Assembly: GCA_020636675.1 (NCBI GenBank) | Contig: JACJXK010000019.1 | Coordinates: 1 to 56,160, forward strand | Direction: 5' to 3' | Length of the DNA stretch: 56,160 bases | Origin: Prevotellaceae bacterium | GTDB taxonomy: Bacteria > Bacteroidota > Bacteroidia > Bacteroidales > Paludibacteraceae | In this document: positions 54,966 through 56,160 of the stretch, one piece after another | How positions within the stretch are numbered: position 1 is the stretch's first letter | Layout of the letters: each line of letters begins with the position of its first letter | The notes under the pieces: model-generated | Told to the model about the DNA's origin: nothing | Database searches by the model: none | The model's input: only the letters and a program-made list of their open reading frames with translations | Program-made: the position numbers and the translations under genes

Positions 54966-56154
54966 TTATGGTAACATATAGAATGCTATGCCTTCGTATT
55001 TGTATCCTAATCTGCCGGATCTTAACTCGTTATAACTGGTTGTGTAGAAGTGATCGCTAGGATAGTCAAGGAAATATCTGTATACAGGTATTGTTCCCGG
55101 TTGCGCTTGTTTATAAGCGTATCCAATGACACCTTCATATTTCCAATCGCTGTTTCCGCTTTTTAATTCGTTGTAATTTGTTGTATAGAAATGGTCTCCT
55201 GCTATCGGACTACAATATCTATAAATAGGACTAGTCCCACTGACTTGAGTTGTGTATATTCTGCCCATGCTACTTTCAATGTTTTCTGCGTAATTCTGCA
55301 GAAATAACTCATAATAGTTGGTCGTATAGAAATGCTCTTGCAAATCAGTCAAGTAAGCGCGGTATAAGCGTTTTGTGTTGCCAAATGGATACCATTGCGC
55401 TATGTATTTTTTGTCTGTTGCAGACAATTCGAAGTTGGAAGGAACGCTGACGTTGTTACTTGTCCAGCTGGCAGGAATGCCATAAGTCATGATAGATGAT
55501 TTGTCGAACGCAGAGTAATTTGTCCCTGTCATGGTATACTTTTCTATAATGTTATGATAGGTAGTTGCTTGGTCCCATCCTTGGGTCGTTTTTCCCCAAT
55601 TGTATACTACAGATTCATTCCATATTATATTTGCTGCGGGTGTTTGATGCTCATGAATCAAACCCAAAACATGTCCTAATTCGTGACGAATAACTCTCTG
55701 AAATTCTTTTTCTTTTGTTTGATGGTTAAACCATCCGAAGTTGATTGTTGGTTTGCTCTGGTCAGTTATGTATTTACATTCTGTGCCGAGATAGGAATAG
55801 CTTTGCCCGCTGTTGTCAAACCGAACTCTGATTGTTGCATTTATATTGGAAGGAACTATCACAAAATTAAGGTTGGCAAAGTTCATCCATTCATAAAGAT
55901 ATTTTTTGAATTTCTTTTGGAGAAATTCATCTCCGTTTAGAAATTTGATCCCCGTTTTCCCATTTGCAAGATTTGACAATCCCGGCTCTTAATTCACTGT
56001 CGGCATAGCGAATGTCGGTAAATAGTGAATTCTCGTTGTTGATTTGTTGTGTAGAATAAACGCTCGTTTCTTCTTTGGATTTCTCGTCCTCGGAACATGA
56101 GGATAGAAAAATCATGCTTACAGCACTTAATAACAAAGTTTTTTTGACTATCAC
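54966..56154 (-). pseudogene. Frameshifted astacin-like (M12A) lipoprotein metalloprotease with C-terminal HFYTT repeats
   Basis: The N-terminal frame (to 55927) holds a lipoprotein signal, LLLSAVSMIFLSSCSEDE, and ends out of frame; the C-terminal frame (54966-55979) encodes the rest. In that frame HELGHVLGLIHE (H99, E100, H103, H109) is the HExxHxxGxxHE zinc site and SIMTYG the Met-turn. Three repeats follow (EHFYTTNYYEL, DHFYTTNYNEL, DHFYTTSYNEL), a DUF5648-like surface module. The break lies in 55927-55990; one base fewer would join them. The GTG at 56154 may not be the true start, as the gene can extend past the window edge. Confidence 0.75.
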
Positions 56155-56160
56155 TGGAAT

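Overview
The window comes from a member of the Bacteroidota, most likely the order Bacteroidales. The evidence is the promoter type (repeated TAnnTTTG -7 boxes such as TATCTTTG and TATTTTTG), the C-terminal T9SS-type sorting domain on a cellulase, the hemD-rnpA-yidD cluster preceded by a DUF4271 protein, and several families typical of Bacteroidota (DUF4286, DUF2723). Genus and species cannot be read from the sequence.

Layout. (1) 1-9757, minus strand: a type III CRISPR-Cas operon, best described as III-D-like because of a Csx10-type subunit. In order of transcription it encodes Cas6, an HD-less Cas10 with an intact GGDD motif, a small Cas7-like RAMP, Csx10-like Cas5, a tandem Cas7-Cas7 fusion, a 131-residue small protein, a 796-residue RAMP with a helical tail, and a CARF-nuclease (Can2/Card1 type). 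No array and no cas1/cas2 lie in the window. (2) 10-30.7 kb: mostly housekeeping genes (Ca2+ ATPase, mnmG, GH9 cellulase, kinase-RapZ fusion, tRNA-Ala, ruvC, AspT-family transporter, rpsO, hemD, rnpA, yidD), plus a class-C-like serine hydrolase that has lost its catalytic motifs and an Rpn/PD-(D/E)XK nuclease. (3) 30.7-38.4 kb, minus strand: glycerate kinase, SulP transporter with an FNR-like box upstream, ABC-F ATPase, tcdA, UDG-family protein, dgt. (4) 38.7-42.6 kb, plus strand: a CHASE2 membrane protein followed by an exported WG-repeat metacaspase, then a HAD phosphatase. (5) 42.7-44.6 kb: a Septu-like defence pair (ptuA/ptuB), both genes broken by frameshifts that coincide with simple-sequence tracts. 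(6) 44.7-54.7 kb, minus strand: addA-like helicase-nuclease, yqaA-like, a polytopic membrane protein, purD, polysaccharide deacetylase and a DUF2723 membrane protein in one tight run. (7) 54.9 kb to the end: an astacin-like lipoprotein protease, also frameshifted.

How the parts fit. Cas6 should mature crRNA, the RAMPs and Csx10 should form the target-binding backbone, Cas10 should make cyclic oligoadenylate, and the CARF-nuclease should respond to it, so the locus looks like a signalling-only immune system without a Cas10 HD nuclease. The Septu pair is a second defence locus, currently out of frame. The metacaspase with its CHASE2 partner is a possible envelope stress or proteolytic signalling module. 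The long housekeeping genes are all intact, so the three frameshifts fall only in accessory genes.
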